A stretch of DNA of 64,000 nt, taken from the NCBI GenBank assembly GCA_027487485.1, contig JAIYDN010000022.1, positions 1-64,000 on the forward strand, read 5' to 3'. Shown piece after piece: positions 45,688-55,290 of this stretch. Origin of the DNA: Planctomycetaceae bacterium (GTDB lineage Bacteria > Planctomycetota > Planctomycetia > Pirellulales > Pirellulaceae). The notes under the pieces are model-generated. The model was given only the letters and a program-made list of their open reading frames with translations, was not told the origin of the DNA and made no database searches. The stretch's first letter is position 1. Each line of letters begins with the position of its first letter. The translations under genes were made by a program, and so were the position numbers.

Positions 45688-46436
45688 CTAGTCCAGAAGT
45701 TCTTTCTTTCGGAGCGAAGACTTAAGTACGTTGAGAGTTGGATATTTCTGGGAAAGATGTGCCGCATGCTTGCGAGCGATTTTGTTGCCTTGCTCGCCTC
45801 CCACGGCTTCTCGCAAATCAGCAAGCATGCTAGCCGCTTCACGGTAGTTATCCGTACCACGTTCTTCAACAAGCTTGGAGGCCATCTTCAGCCATACGTC
45901 CGGAGCTGACTGCATCTCGACCATTCTCGCTCGACGCTCCTTTTCTACTTTGTCGGCTTCGCGTTTGGCTTTGGCTGCGGCCAGATTCTTCTGTTTCTTT
46001 TCTTTCTTCTGTCGCAGCGAATCGCACATTTGCAGCAGCTGTTCTACGGTACGAGTTGGCGATTCGACGGGCAACGTTATTGCTTGTCTGTTATCGCGGA
46101 TCTCGGAGAGCAGCTCGGCTTTCAAGGCCACGGGATCTTCCAAAATCAGGCGCTGAATGATTTTATGCCGACGCGAATCCGTAATGTTGTTAAGCCAACC
46201 AATAACGGAATCCAACTGCGAACCTGGAGCGTCGAACTTTGGGACGCCGATGGCTGCAGCGTCGACGAGCAACGGATCGGCTTCAAAAAAGGTCGAGAGA
46301 TTAGCAGCCTTGTCTGGAAGGATGCTCATGCCATGAGGCACAGGTGGTTCCATGACTGCCTGTCCATGAAAGCAAGTTGCTCATCCGTCAACGGTCGATC
46401 GATAGCTCGGAACTTGACAATTTGATATTCGCTCAT
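45688..46436 (-). pseudogene. Internally deleted conserved hypothetical gene
   Basis: From an ATG at 46436 the frame reads MSEYQIVKFRAIDRPLTDEQ and LAFMDRQS, the start of a widespread planctomycete hypothetical family, but hits a TGA at 46326. The remaining 221-residue frame (from 46353) is the C-terminal half of the same family: EPPVPHGMSILP, then a Lys/Glu/Ala-rich coiled-coil and a helical end. The long middle part normally between these pieces is absent and the frame is shifted at the join. From memory of the family this is a deletion of roughly 200 or more residues. Confidence 0.65.
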
Positions 46437-46537
46437 AATCTCTGCTCAGATAAGTAAACAACGCAACGAGGAAGTCGTTGCCTTCAACAAACCAGATCAG
46501 CTCGCTTAGTATTCACCCCACCGCCGGCCCAAACGAA

Positions 46538-46563
46538 GCGCAACTGCACGAGTTTTTCAGGCA
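46538..46563. repeat. GCACGAGTTTTTCAGGC dispersed repeat, copy 2
   Basis: Partner of 43409-43436; a TAGTATTC also precedes it (46508). It lies in the short gap before the DUF1501 gene end. Confidence 0.5.
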
Positions 46564-46590
46564 TTAACCCCATAGGTTAAAAGGTTGACC

Positions 46591-47985
46591 CTACGTGATG
46601 ATCTCACGCACCACGTTGCCGTGAACATCGGTCAATCGAAAGTCGCGGCCCGCATGACGGAAGGTGAGCCGCTCATGATCGATTCCAAGCAGATGCAAAA
46701 GGGTAGCGTGAAGGTCATGGGTGTGGACCTTATCTTCCGTTGCAAGGATGCCATGTTCATCCGATTGTCCGTAAACCATGCCCCCTTTGACGCCGCCACC
46801 CGCTATCCATGAGGAGAAGCATAAATTGTGATGCTCGCGTCCCGCGTGATCTGCTTGTTGATGGAAAGGTGTGCGTCCGAATTCGGTGGTCCATACCACC
46901 AGCGTTCTGTCCAGCATCCCTCGCTGCTTCAGGTCCGTAAGTAGGCCTGCAATCGGCTTGTCGATGGCGGCTGCCAGTCGAATGTGATCTCCCATATCTC
47001 CGTGCGAGTCCCAGTTGCCGCTCGATCCAACATCGATCAATTCTAAAAATCGAACGCCTCGTTCTGCAAGCCTCCGAGCGACCAGACATTGCCAACCAAA
47101 ACCGCTTGTCGCACCTCGCTCCAGTCCATACAATCGCAGCGTTTCTTCTGATTCCTGAGACAGATCGAATGCTTCAGGGGCTTCGCACTGCATGCCGAAA
47201 GCTGTTTCAAAAGATCGGATGCGTGCGTCCAGCGCTAGATCCGCGGACCGCTGAGCAAAATGACTTTGGTTCAATCTTCCGAGCAACGCCAATTCCATCT
47301 GTTGCATTTCTGTATCGCGATTTCGAGGCCTAATGTTCGGCAATGGCTCCGCTCCAGTCAACACATGCGTTCCTTGATGACATGCAGGCAAGAAGTCGCT
47401 TCCCCAAGTTTGAGCTCCTGCGTACGGTGCGGCTGGCGCCAGTACCATAAAGGAGGGTAAGTTCTGATTCACGGTCCCAAGACCGTAGCTGACCCAAGAT
47501 CCAACGCTCGGTCTTGCGAATTGAGCGGAACCAGTATGAGCAGCCAGAGTCGCTTTGTCATGGCCATCGCTCTCGCAATGCATCGCGTTTAGCACACAAA
47601 CATCGTCGATGACCGATCCAAGATGTGGAAACAGCTCGCTAACCCACGTTCCGCTCTGACCATATTGCTGAAAAGAAAATCGTGGCTTGATCAAAAACCG
47701 ATTGTACTCTCCCGATTGATTCAACCACCTGGACGCTGTAATCGATTTACCATGATCGGTTGTCAGCTGGGGTCTATGATTGAAGGTGTCGATATGCGAT
47801 GTACCACCCGTCGAATACAAAAAGATCACTCGATCGGCTTTTGCGGGGTGATGACCTTCTCGTGATGCTAAGGGATTATCTTGCGTCCCCTGAAGTTCGT
47901 TGCACATTCCAGCCAAAGCGATGGCTCCGAATCCGCCCGAGGCACGGCTTAGAAAATCACGACGTGTTTGTTGGAAGGTATTCAT
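46591..47985 (-). CDS. DUF1501 protein, Tat-exported
   Basis: 464 residues from the ATG at 47985 (a Met three codons upstream is possible). The N-terminus QQTRRDFLSRASGGFGAIAL is a twin-arginine signal. The body has the sulfatase-like DUF1501 pattern: FLYSTGGTSHIDTFNHRP, LPSFMVLAPAAPYAG, VVWTTEFGRTPF, REHHNLCFSSWIAGGGVKGG, HDLHATLLHLLGIDHE. This family is nearly always paired with a DUF1549/DUF1553 cytochrome gene in planctomycetes, present here just upstream. Exact function is not established. Confidence 0.95.
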   Translation of the reverse strand: MNTFQQTRRDFLSRASGGFGAIALAGMCNELQGTQDNPLASREGHHPAKADRVIFLYSTGGTSHIDTFNHRPQLTTDHGKSITASRWLNQSGEYNRFLIKPRFSFQQYGQSGTWVSELFPHLGSVIDDVCVLNAMHCESDGHDKATLAAHTGSAQFARPSVGSWVSYGLGTVNQNLPSFMVLAPAAPYAGAQTWGSDFLPACHQGTHVLTGAEPLPNIRPRNRDTEMQQMELALLGRLNQSHFAQRSADLALDARIRSFETAFGMQCEAPEAFDLSQESEETLRLYGLERGATSGFGWQCLVARRLAERGVRFLELIDVGSSGNWDSHGDMGDHIRLAAAIDKPIAGLLTDLKQRGMLDRTLVVWTTEFGRTPFHQQADHAGREHHNLCFSSWIAGGGVKGGMVYGQSDEHGILATEDKVHTHDLHATLLHLLGIDHERLTFRHAGRDFRLTDVHGNVVREIIT

Positions 47986-48202
47986 GAGTTGCAAACCGGA
48001 GTTATCAGGAGATGGTAAGGTGGGGAATCATGCGTTGAACTGACTTTTCTTGTTGAAATTGTCCATGACCGGGCCAAAGGCCCAGCTATTTGCCTAGCCC
48101 AGGCCAACTGATGGCCCGTTGGGCCGAAGACAAATTTCGATCTGTTTAATCTCCAGTTAAAAGCGACTTGTGTGATAGGAAAACACCTTTCCTACACCAC
48201 TG

Positions 48203-51200
48203 CTAATCCACATACAGAAACGCATTGCTTGTCAACAAAACTCTCGCTAACGCTGACCAGGCTGCGATGTCACTCTCACCCGTCGCCTGGCTGCCCACAA
48301 GTTTCTCTCGATAGGCCGACACAAACGCGATTGCATCATGGACAACGGCATCCTCCGGAATCTGACCGTGCGTGGCCTCAAATGCCCAACGCAATTTGGC
48401 CGTATCATCCCCATCGACGGATGCGACGCGTCGCGCGAAGGCCTCGGAAACATCATGCACCAAGGGTGAGTTCATCAGGTACAACGCTTGGGTTGGAGTC
48501 GTTGTTGGTTGGCGAGAAGCAATGCTTTGGTTGGGATCAGCAGCATCGAAGAGAGCCAAGTACGGATGCCGCCGATTCCGTTGCACCATCAAATACACGC
48601 TGCGGTGATTGGAATCGTAGACGGCATGAAACGGGCTGTGGATGGTGTACCCCCAAGTATCGACGGAAGGAAACGGATGCGTTTCGGGAATACTCCTGTC
48701 CAACCTACCACTTACCGCCAGCATCGCGTCACGAATCGACTCCGCATCTAAACCGCGTCGCGAAAATCGCCAGTGCAATCGGTTGCTCGGATCCAACGCG
48801 ATGTTTTCAGCTTGGTCAACACTTGCTAATTGATACGCTCGCGAATTCATGATCGAGCGATGCAGCGACTTCACGGACCAGCCAGAAGCCATGAACTCGC
48901 TTGCCAACCAATCGAGCAACTCGGGGTGCGTTGGCAGTTCGCCGCGTGAACCGAAATCGCTGGGGGAGGCAACTAGCCCTTGCCCAAAATGCCATTGCCA
49001 AACGCGATTCACAAAGACGCGTGCGGTTAACGGATTGGTCGGTCGAGTCAGCCAGTTCGCTAACTCAAGTCGACCGCTACCGGCATGCTCAGGCACCATG
49101 TCACCACCAAGCACCTCAAGATTACGACGGGGGATCACATCGCTTAAGCGGTGCGGTTCACCTCGTACTTGGATTCGGCTATTCACGGTTGCCCCCTCCG
49201 TAACGCCATAGGCCACAGGGTACGGTACGGAATTGGATACAAGCTGGCGACTTTCCATCATCGCTTTGATATCGGCATCAAGCTTCGCCATTCGCTGATC
49301 GATATCAGGGGTCCGAGTAATGGGATTGACGGGGCCAGAATCCAGCTTGCCAAATGCAGTCTCTTGCAAACCCAAGTTGTCGAGATCGCGTGCACATGCC
49401 GCGCCTGGAACGTGCCCGATCCCATCACAGATAAAGCAATCCACGACACCGTCCCAATTGGGCCCGGTTGGAATGTCCTGGAAGGCGGTTTGATCTTGAA
49501 GGGTACCGACCGTGCCAGAGAGACTCTTTGCAGATGGATCCAGCGTTAAACGTAACGAATACCAAGTCCCTGGTGTGATTTGTCGAATAACCTGCCACTT
49601 CTCGCCGTTACGAATCGCAAACTCGGTCGAGGTTACACTGCATTCCACCGCCAAAGATTCGATAACGCCGCGGCCTAAATAGAATCGGAAAGCCCCCTTT
49701 TCAGTTGCCCCCTCAACCGCTCGAAAGTCGACCGTGAAGTGCATTTGCTTTTCTGGCGTTGCTCGCAAACTATTCTCAAAAACGTAACGCACTCCTTCGT
49801 TGGGTTGACCGCTACCGATTCGCACCCCTTGTTTTCCAGCGGGATGCACATGAGCGAACGGGCTCTGAGCTTCAGCCAATACTGCATTTGGACCAGCGCT
49901 AAGCCAAGGTGGCCCGGGTGGTTTCCCAAGCTGCTGCGACTCCAGCCCAAGATCCAATCCGCCCGCCAATCGATTGGGATCAATATCCGATCGCTCTCGT
50001 TTCAGCACTCCGATTTGTTGATCGAGTCGCCCCAGTTCGTCCGCCTTGATTTTGTCCCGTTTCGCGACCTCCTCTGCGGGGACCAAAGCAGGAAAATGAG
50101 CAGGGCGTTTCTGTTCTTCACCACCAGGGAAAGCCCATCGTGTGCTTTCCAGGATTCCATACCACGCATAATAATCGGCCGCTGAAATGGGATCGTATTT
50201 ATGATCGTGACACCTGGCGCATCCGACGGAAAGTCCAAGCACAGAACGGCCAATGGAATCAATTGCATCCGCGAAGTCCAGGTACTGGTAATCCGGCGCG
50301 GACTTGTAACCATAACGCTTCCCAATCGCCAAGAAACCCGTCGCCGTTACGCGATCTGCGTATTTTTCTACCGGACCACTTTGAGCCAAGATATCACCAG
50401 CGATCTGCTCGCGAATGAATTCATCAAAGGGCTGATCACGATTGAACGCATTGATCACCCAATTGCGATACTTGCCCGCTTCGCGAACGGGATAGTCCGC
50501 CCCATCCCCAGCAGTATCGGCATACCGAGCGACATCCAGCCAATGCCGCCCCCAACGTTCACCATAAGCAGGCGACTCTAACAGCCGATCGATCAAGCGT
50601 CCAAAGGCCCCCTCGGCCTCGTCGCTAAGGAAGGCGTTAATCTCCTTTGGAGATGGCGGCAATCCTGTCAGATCGAAGCTAGCCCTACGAATCAGGGTGC
50701 GACGGTCTGCATCGGATACTGGCGAGACTCTAGATCCTGTGGTTTCTTTTTCTTTCCACTTGGCATGAAGAAAGGCATCGATAGAAGTCCACGACCATCG
50801 ATCTTCCGAATCGTTCGGTGGAACGATTTGTTGAACAGGTTGGAAGGACCAGAAAGTGCGAGCATGTTCGAGACTCATACGCTCCGAACTCGGTGCGGCG
50901 GATTCACGGCGAGGATCAGACGCACCACGTTGGACCCATGCTTCAAGATCTGCGATTTCAGCAGAAGTTAGCTTCTTGGTGTCAGGTGGCATTTGCAAAT
51001 CGGGATCACTATGTCGCACCGCCTGAATCACCAAACTTTTGTCAGGCTCGCCGGCGATAATGGCCTCACCGCGATCACCACCCCGCATCCATGCATCGCG
51101 AGAATCCAGTCGCAGACCACCTTCTTGTTTCTTCGCTCCATGACAGTCCTGGCAATGCTTGACCAGCACAGGTCTCACACGAGATTCAAAGAAGTCTTCA

Positions 51201-51307
51201 TCGTTTTCTGCACGGCACGTAGGGGCAATGATAATGATGCATGCGATCACCCGAGCGATGACAAAATGCCTCGATCCTCTTGCGTAGTTACTCAACTCAT
51301 GCCTCAT
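48203..51307 (-). CDS. PSD1-type protein: cytochrome c + DUF1549 + DUF1553
   Basis: About 1034 residues from the ATG at 51307; the frame is open to 51352. After a signal peptide comes a planctomycete cytochrome C domain with the haem motif CQDCH (VLVKHCQDCHGAKKQEGGLR). Then DUF1549 (RASFDLTGLPPSPKEINAFL, ERWGRHWLDVARYADT, CARCHDHKYDPI carrying a second CxxCH), a laminin-G-like insert (~480-640), and DUF1553 at the C-terminus (NPLTARVFVNRVWQWHFGQG, RGLDAESIRDAMLAVSGRL, RQPTTTPTQALYLMN). Periplasmic, probably electron-transfer linked; operonic with the DUF1501 gene. Confidence 0.94.
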   Translation of the reverse strand: MRHELSNYARGSRHFVIARVIACIIIIAPTCRAENDEDFFESRVRPVLVKHCQDCHGAKKQEGGLRLDSRDAWMRGGDRGEAIIAGEPDKSLVIQAVRHSDPDLQMPPDTKKLTSAEIADLEAWVQRGASDPRRESAAPSSERMSLEHARTFWSFQPVQQIVPPNDSEDRWSWTSIDAFLHAKWKEKETTGSRVSPVSDADRRTLIRRASFDLTGLPPSPKEINAFLSDEAEGAFGRLIDRLLESPAYGERWGRHWLDVARYADTAGDGADYPVREAGKYRNWVINAFNRDQPFDEFIREQIAGDILAQSGPVEKYADRVTATGFLAIGKRYGYKSAPDYQYLDFADAIDSIGRSVLGLSVGCARCHDHKYDPISAADYYAWYGILESTRWAFPGGEEQKRPAHFPALVPAEEVAKRDKIKADELGRLDQQIGVLKRERSDIDPNRLAGGLDLGLESQQLGKPPGPPWLSAGPNAVLAEAQSPFAHVHPAGKQGVRIGSGQPNEGVRYVFENSLRATPEKQMHFTVDFRAVEGATEKGAFRFYLGRGVIESLAVECSVTSTEFAIRNGEKWQVIRQITPGTWYSLRLTLDPSAKSLSGTVGTLQDQTAFQDIPTGPNWDGVVDCFICDGIGHVPGAACARDLDNLGLQETAFGKLDSGPVNPITRTPDIDQRMAKLDADIKAMMESRQLVSNSVPYPVAYGVTEGATVNSRIQVRGEPHRLSDVIPRRNLEVLGGDMVPEHAGSGRLELANWLTRPTNPLTARVFVNRVWQWHFGQGLVASPSDFGSRGELPTHPELLDWLASEFMASGWSVKSLHRSIMNSRAYQLASVDQAENIALDPSNRLHWRFSRRGLDAESIRDAMLAVSGRLDRSIPETHPFPSVDTWGYTIHSPFHAVYDSNHRSVYLMVQRNRRHPYLALFDAADPNQSIASRQPTTTPTQALYLMNSPLVHDVSEAFARRVASVDGDDTAKLRWAFEATHGQIPEDAVVHDAIAFVSAYREKLVGSQATGESDIAAWSALARVLLTSNAFLYVD

Positions 51308-51511
51308 AACGATGTACTTTCCAACATGGTTTTCCTCACCATGAATTTCCAAATCGACTTAAGATCATCTTCATGGGCTTGGCGATCAACTAACGCGTTA
51401 GGATTGAACCATCCATGACTGCCGTGACTCAAACCGCACATTGTACACAAGAAGCAGTCAAGTCGTGGGCAATTTCTTTGCTGTCCCCCGTGCGTAAATC
51501 AAATTGAGAAG

Positions 51512-51697
51512 CTAGCCACGCCCACCTTCGCAGCAAGTTTCGCATATCCTGTGACACTTGGAACATTGCAACTTCGCGCGAATGTCAATCAGCGATCCGC
51601 CGCATACAGGGCAAGCCGGTTGGCATTGCTTTTCTGATGGTGGTTCTTTCACGACTGGATTGGTTTGGCCAGCGTTATTCTGACTCTCGACTTTCAT
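51512..51697 (-). CDS. Cys-rich zinc-ribbon small protein (intact copy)
   Basis: 61 residues. A disordered Gln/Pro-rich N-terminus leads to CPVCGGSLIDIRAKLQCSKC followed by HRICETCCEGGRG. The CxxC-x12-CxxC spacing is a zinc ribbon; the extra CETCC may bind further metal or act in redox. The frameshifted copy at 17637-17815 has the same core. The nearest named fold is a generic zinc ribbon; no function known. It stands alone, 205 bases before the PSD1 start. Confidence 0.75.
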   Translation of the reverse strand: MKVESQNNAGQTNPVVKEPPSEKQCQPACPVCGGSLIDIRAKLQCSKCHRICETCCEGGRG

Positions 51698-51942
51698 TTG
51701 TTTTCTCTGCTACCTTGATGATCGCTCGATGATAAGACTGCCAAGTCGCGATTGTACCAAAACAGCGGCCTCAATCAAAACGCCTACTTTGCCCCGCTTG
51801 GCCAAAGAGTGCAGTGAGTTGACATTCAATGGGAGGCTTCAAGTTTGTGCATGGCGTAGTAGAATTAGTACATTGTTCTGGCCGTGAAAATGTAGCGGTA
51901 CTATTTTGGAGATAGAGCGCTTTTTGAGGCGTTCGTGAAGTC

Positions 51943-52200
51943 ATGACGAAATCGAATTTATTGGAGATACCCGGCATCGGCAAAACATTCGTCAAAGACT
52001 TTGCCCGTATCAACATCCATTCAATCAGTGACTTGGTCGATCAGAACGCGGACCAACTGTTTCTCGACCTTTGTCGTGCGAACGAATTGGTCGATCATAA
52101 AACCAGCAGAAACTATCTCTATGTGATTCGCATGGCTGTCTACTATTCGAACGGTGGACGGGACGAATCGAAGCTTCAGTGGAATGCTTGGAAAGACTAA
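51943..52200 (+). CDS. Helix-hairpin-helix protein, Cdd1-like
   Basis: 85 residues. LLEIPGIGKTFVKDFARINI is a helix-hairpin-helix, followed by SISDLVDQNADQLFLDLCRA and YLYVIRMAVYYSNGG, the layout of the Cdd1 (pathogenicity-locus) family, which may bind DNA. Single gene. Confidence 0.8.
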   Translation: MTKSNLLEIPGIGKTFVKDFARINIHSISDLVDQNADQLFLDLCRANELVDHKTSRNYLYVIRMAVYYSNGGRDESKLQWNAWKD

Positions 52201-52383
52201 GGCTGTCATCGCTACTGCATCCAAGAAGATAACTTCGACCATCAGAGCTTCCTTCCGAGCCGACTGGCGACAAGCATTGTCGGACGTGGGAGTCGAGGCC
52301 GGAATTGCTTCGCGCTAGCCAGGTCGGTATAGTGCCGTTATCGCAGCGACGAGAGTTCGTGGCACCAACTGTGGAACTACCCC

Positions 52384-53541
52384 ATGACGACCGAGACCAC
52401 CGCAAAGACGCCTGCTGATCGGAGCCCTTGGTACGCCCCGTCCTTTGCCTTGGTTTTATTGGCAACACTGAGCCTGCAAGTTGGCTTGTATCTTTTGCAG
52501 CTCTTTGGTGGTTTGGCCAAGGGGCAAACGGTGCTGATGGCCATCGCTGCCACGGCGGGGCTGCCGCTGTTGGTCATCGCCTGCCGCGTGTTCGGGCTAA
52601 AGTCGCAATACGCTCTGCGCACGCTGCTGCTGGCTGCTGTCGTGGTCGCAGTCCCCAGCGGGTGGTTGAGCCGAGAGCTCGAACGCGCTCGCCATCAACG
52701 CGAGTTGGTGGAGCGTTTCTCCCGTTACAACTATCTGGATGGTGGACCGCGACTCATCCCCAAGTGGCTGAGAAAATCCCTTGGCGATGACTTCTTTGCG
52801 GAGCTGGAGGGAATAGTAATCGATGAGTCCGAGACCGACGCCGAGCTTGCACAACTCCGCCGGTTCACGACTCTACGATCTCTTTCCCTGTGCGGGACGC
52901 AGGTTACAAACGACGGGCTAGTGATTCTCCGCGAGCTAACGAATCTGCGATCTCTTGACCTGACCGGGACGAAGATCACCGATGCCGGTCTTGCAAACCT
53001 ACGCGAGCTCGCCAATCTGCAATCTCTGAACCTTGCAGGATCGAAAATCACCAATGCGGGGCTCGAACAAATCGGCGTGATGACAAATCTGAACTCGCTC
53101 AATCTGACCGGGACGAAAATCACGGATGCCGGGCTTACTAACCTTCGCGAGCTCACCAATCTGCAGACTCTTTACCTATACGGGACGCCGATCACAGGCG
53201 AAGGAATCGCACCTCTCCGCGAACTCACCAATTTGCAAACTCTTGGCCTGAATGGGACGCAGGTCACCGACGCGGGGCTCGCACACCTTAGCGGGCTAAA
53301 AAATCTTTCCGAGTTAAGTCTGAATGGGACGCCCGTGACCGACGCCGGGCTCGCTCACATGTGCGATCTCAACAATCTCGAAACTCTTTGCCTGCTCGGG
53401 ACGCAGGTCACCGACGACGGGCTCATGCATCTCCGCGGGCTTAAGAAGTTGCAATTTCTTTACCTGTCCGGGACGCCGGTTACCGACGAAAGGGTTCGGC
53501 AGCTGCAAGCCGACTTGCCCGAATGCCAGATGGATCGGTGA
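52384..53541 (+). CDS. Membrane-anchored leucine-rich-repeat protein
   Basis: 385 residues: three hydrophobic segments in the first ~95 residues, a short linker, then from ~145 to the end about nine 24-residue leucine-rich repeats of the form LTNLRSLDLTGTKITDAGLA. These are the internalin-like/RI-like repeats common in planctomycetes and probably bind proteins. The strict 24-residue period gives strong DNA-level repetition (GGGACG, ACCGACGC). Confidence 0.88.
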   Translation: MTTETTAKTPADRSPWYAPSFALVLLATLSLQVGLYLLQLFGGLAKGQTVLMAIAATAGLPLLVIACRVFGLKSQYALRTLLLAAVVVAVPSGWLSRELERARHQRELVERFSRYNYLDGGPRLIPKWLRKSLGDDFFAELEGIVIDESETDAELAQLRRFTTLRSLSLCGTQVTNDGLVILRELTNLRSLDLTGTKITDAGLANLRELANLQSLNLAGSKITNAGLEQIGVMTNLNSLNLTGTKITDAGLTNLRELTNLQTLYLYGTPITGEGIAPLRELTNLQTLGLNGTQVTDAGLAHLSGLKNLSELSLNGTPVTDAGLAHMCDLNNLETLCLLGTQVTDDGLMHLRGLKKLQFLYLSGTPVTDERVRQLQADLPECQMDR

Positions 53542-53630
53542 ACGCCCCGCATCCGGTACTCGCCCGAATGTACAACTGAGCCTGAGGCGCTAGCCGATCC
53601 CCCGATTGTTAAACTCAGGACGCTAGCCCA

Positions 53631-53782
53631 AATGGCATCTACTTTGTCATTAACCAGTCAGAATCAATATCGAATTTCGAACAAGGAATGTTGAAATCCC
53701 AAAGAACACGAACGCCACTTTGTCATTTGACGTTCCTTATTCGGTGTTCGACATTCAAATCAGCTTAAAAGTAGATGGCATT
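53631..53782. repeat. Inverted repeat in the 53542-53985 gap
   Basis: AATGGCATCTACTTT (53631-53645) faces AAAGTAGATGGCATT (53768-53782), one mismatch, with CGAACAAGGAA/TTCCTTATTCG inside. CGCTAGCC-type words (GCTAGCCGAT) occur on both flanks and continue to about 53870. No gene is visible in this gap. Confidence 0.6.
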
Positions 53783-53985
53783 GGCCGCTAGCCGATCGAC
53801 ACGAATCCCAATCAAAAAATCGGCTAGCGCCTCACGCTCATCGGGATGTTTGTTCGGCTAACGCCTCAGGCTCATGGTGGTGTTAGATTGAACGGCACTT
53901 TGTTCGTAGTTTGGCGATCCACTGTCTTGTTGAACGAACTTGGGTTGGCAACCGATTGATCCGTCCACGAACAGGAAATGATCGC

Positions 53986-55059
53986 CTATTTGACGCCGAG
54001 CCACTTGAACGGCTCTGCTTTGACTAACTTGGATGATAGCTCCCCAGATAACGGATTCTCACGCTCGATGCGAACTGTCTTTGGTGAAGTTCCTTCTGAC
54101 AGGTCGACTTTGCTCATGTCGATCCACGATACCGCAGGGAATATGGCTGATTCGAAGTAGAAAATCTTGGACTGTTGATCCGCCACGGTTCGCCAGAGCG
54201 TCATCGCGATGTTCGGGTTGTTTGCATCCGACATCCCCAATGGAACGCTCACAGATCGGATCTGCGAAAACACCGAAGCCAAGGCAAGCTCCTGATCTTT
54301 GTACTTCGGACTCAGATTAAGGTAATGTGTTGTCCGAACAAAACGATCGGCCGCAGAAATGGTTCCAGGCAAGAATTTATCGCCGCCAATGTTCGACCAG
54401 TAGGTGTTCAGGGCTAGTTGCTGATCGAAGGTCGGCGAATTCGTCATCACGACGTGCTTTCGACTGTGATGAATCACTAGCTTGCCTTCGATGTATTCGA
54501 AAATGGCTGAGTCCCCGCTGGCGTCCGAGATCGACAGGTGAATCCCAGCGGCGTGCCCGTTTGGTAAGGCAGGAGCAAGGATACCAAACGGAGGATTGGC
54601 CATATCTTTGACCGCTTCTTCCACGGTAGCATAGTTGTCGAGGAAGTACTGGCCCCAAGCTCCTGCTGAGAGTGTTTTCGTTTTGGCTTCATCGACTTTG
54701 CCCCAGTCCGTTTCTTTCAAATAAAGCAAATTGATAACGAGTCCTCTCTCGTTCATTCCGTCAGCAGTGCCGATATCATAGAAGGAAGTCGAAATCGATC
54801 CGTATTTCGACGTCCACTTAATCGGATCAGCGCCGATACCGCCATCGCGTTTCATGCCTCTCGGAAAGACCCACAAAGCCGTTTGCGCTTTGGGGTCCAT
54901 CCAATCCATCGTTCGACCCGTAATGTAAGTGCCATTCCCAGTTTGATAGAGAAGACGCGTGCATGCCGATGCCTGAGGCAACATGGGGATTGCAGTCGTC
55001 AAGGATAGGCAGAAAGCAAGACAGATTTTAGCCTTGGTGATCGATCTTCGGCGGTTCAT
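53986..55059 (-). CDS. Exported linear amide C-N hydrolase, paralogue 2
   Basis: 357 residues from the ATG at 55059 (frame open to 55161). Signal peptide ends at QASA before CTR, giving an N-terminal nucleophile Cys. Same family marks as the gene at 44415: TGRTMDWMDPK, ALWVFPRGMKRDGG, GMNERGLVINLLYL, DASGDSAIFEYIEG, MTNSPTFDQQ. Opposite strand to its paralogue, and not adjacent, so the duplication is not a simple tandem one. Confidence 0.92.
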   Translation of the reverse strand: MNRRRSITKAKICLAFCLSLTTAIPMLPQASACTRLLYQTGNGTYITGRTMDWMDPKAQTALWVFPRGMKRDGGIGADPIKWTSKYGSISTSFYDIGTADGMNERGLVINLLYLKETDWGKVDEAKTKTLSAGAWGQYFLDNYATVEEAVKDMANPPFGILAPALPNGHAAGIHLSISDASGDSAIFEYIEGKLVIHHSRKHVVMTNSPTFDQQLALNTYWSNIGGDKFLPGTISAADRFVRTTHYLNLSPKYKDQELALASVFSQIRSVSVPLGMSDANNPNIAMTLWRTVADQQSKIFYFESAIFPAVSWIDMSKVDLSEGTSPKTVRIERENPLSGELSSKLVKAEPFKWLGVK

Positions 55060-55290
55060 ATTGTGGTATTCCTGTGGTGTTGTGCCCGTTAGTGAAAGAG
55101 AGGAGACGCGAGGGTACGTATGTCGTATCGCAGTAGGATGCACGCACACGTCCCTCATCAAATTCTAACAAAACAGAAACACGATTGAATTCCACCGAGA
55201 GAAAAATGAAGATGCTTTTTGCTCATCGTTTGCCCTAGGATTGTCGAACGTTTGGGCCCGATTCCGAACCATTCTGGCGATGGCTCAGGG

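Noticed and set aside
47986-48202. GGGCC-rich stretch between DUF1501 and PSD1 genes as a terminator
   Set aside because: Short palindromes (GGGCCAAAGGCCC) are present but without a T run, and the two genes are probably co-transcribed.
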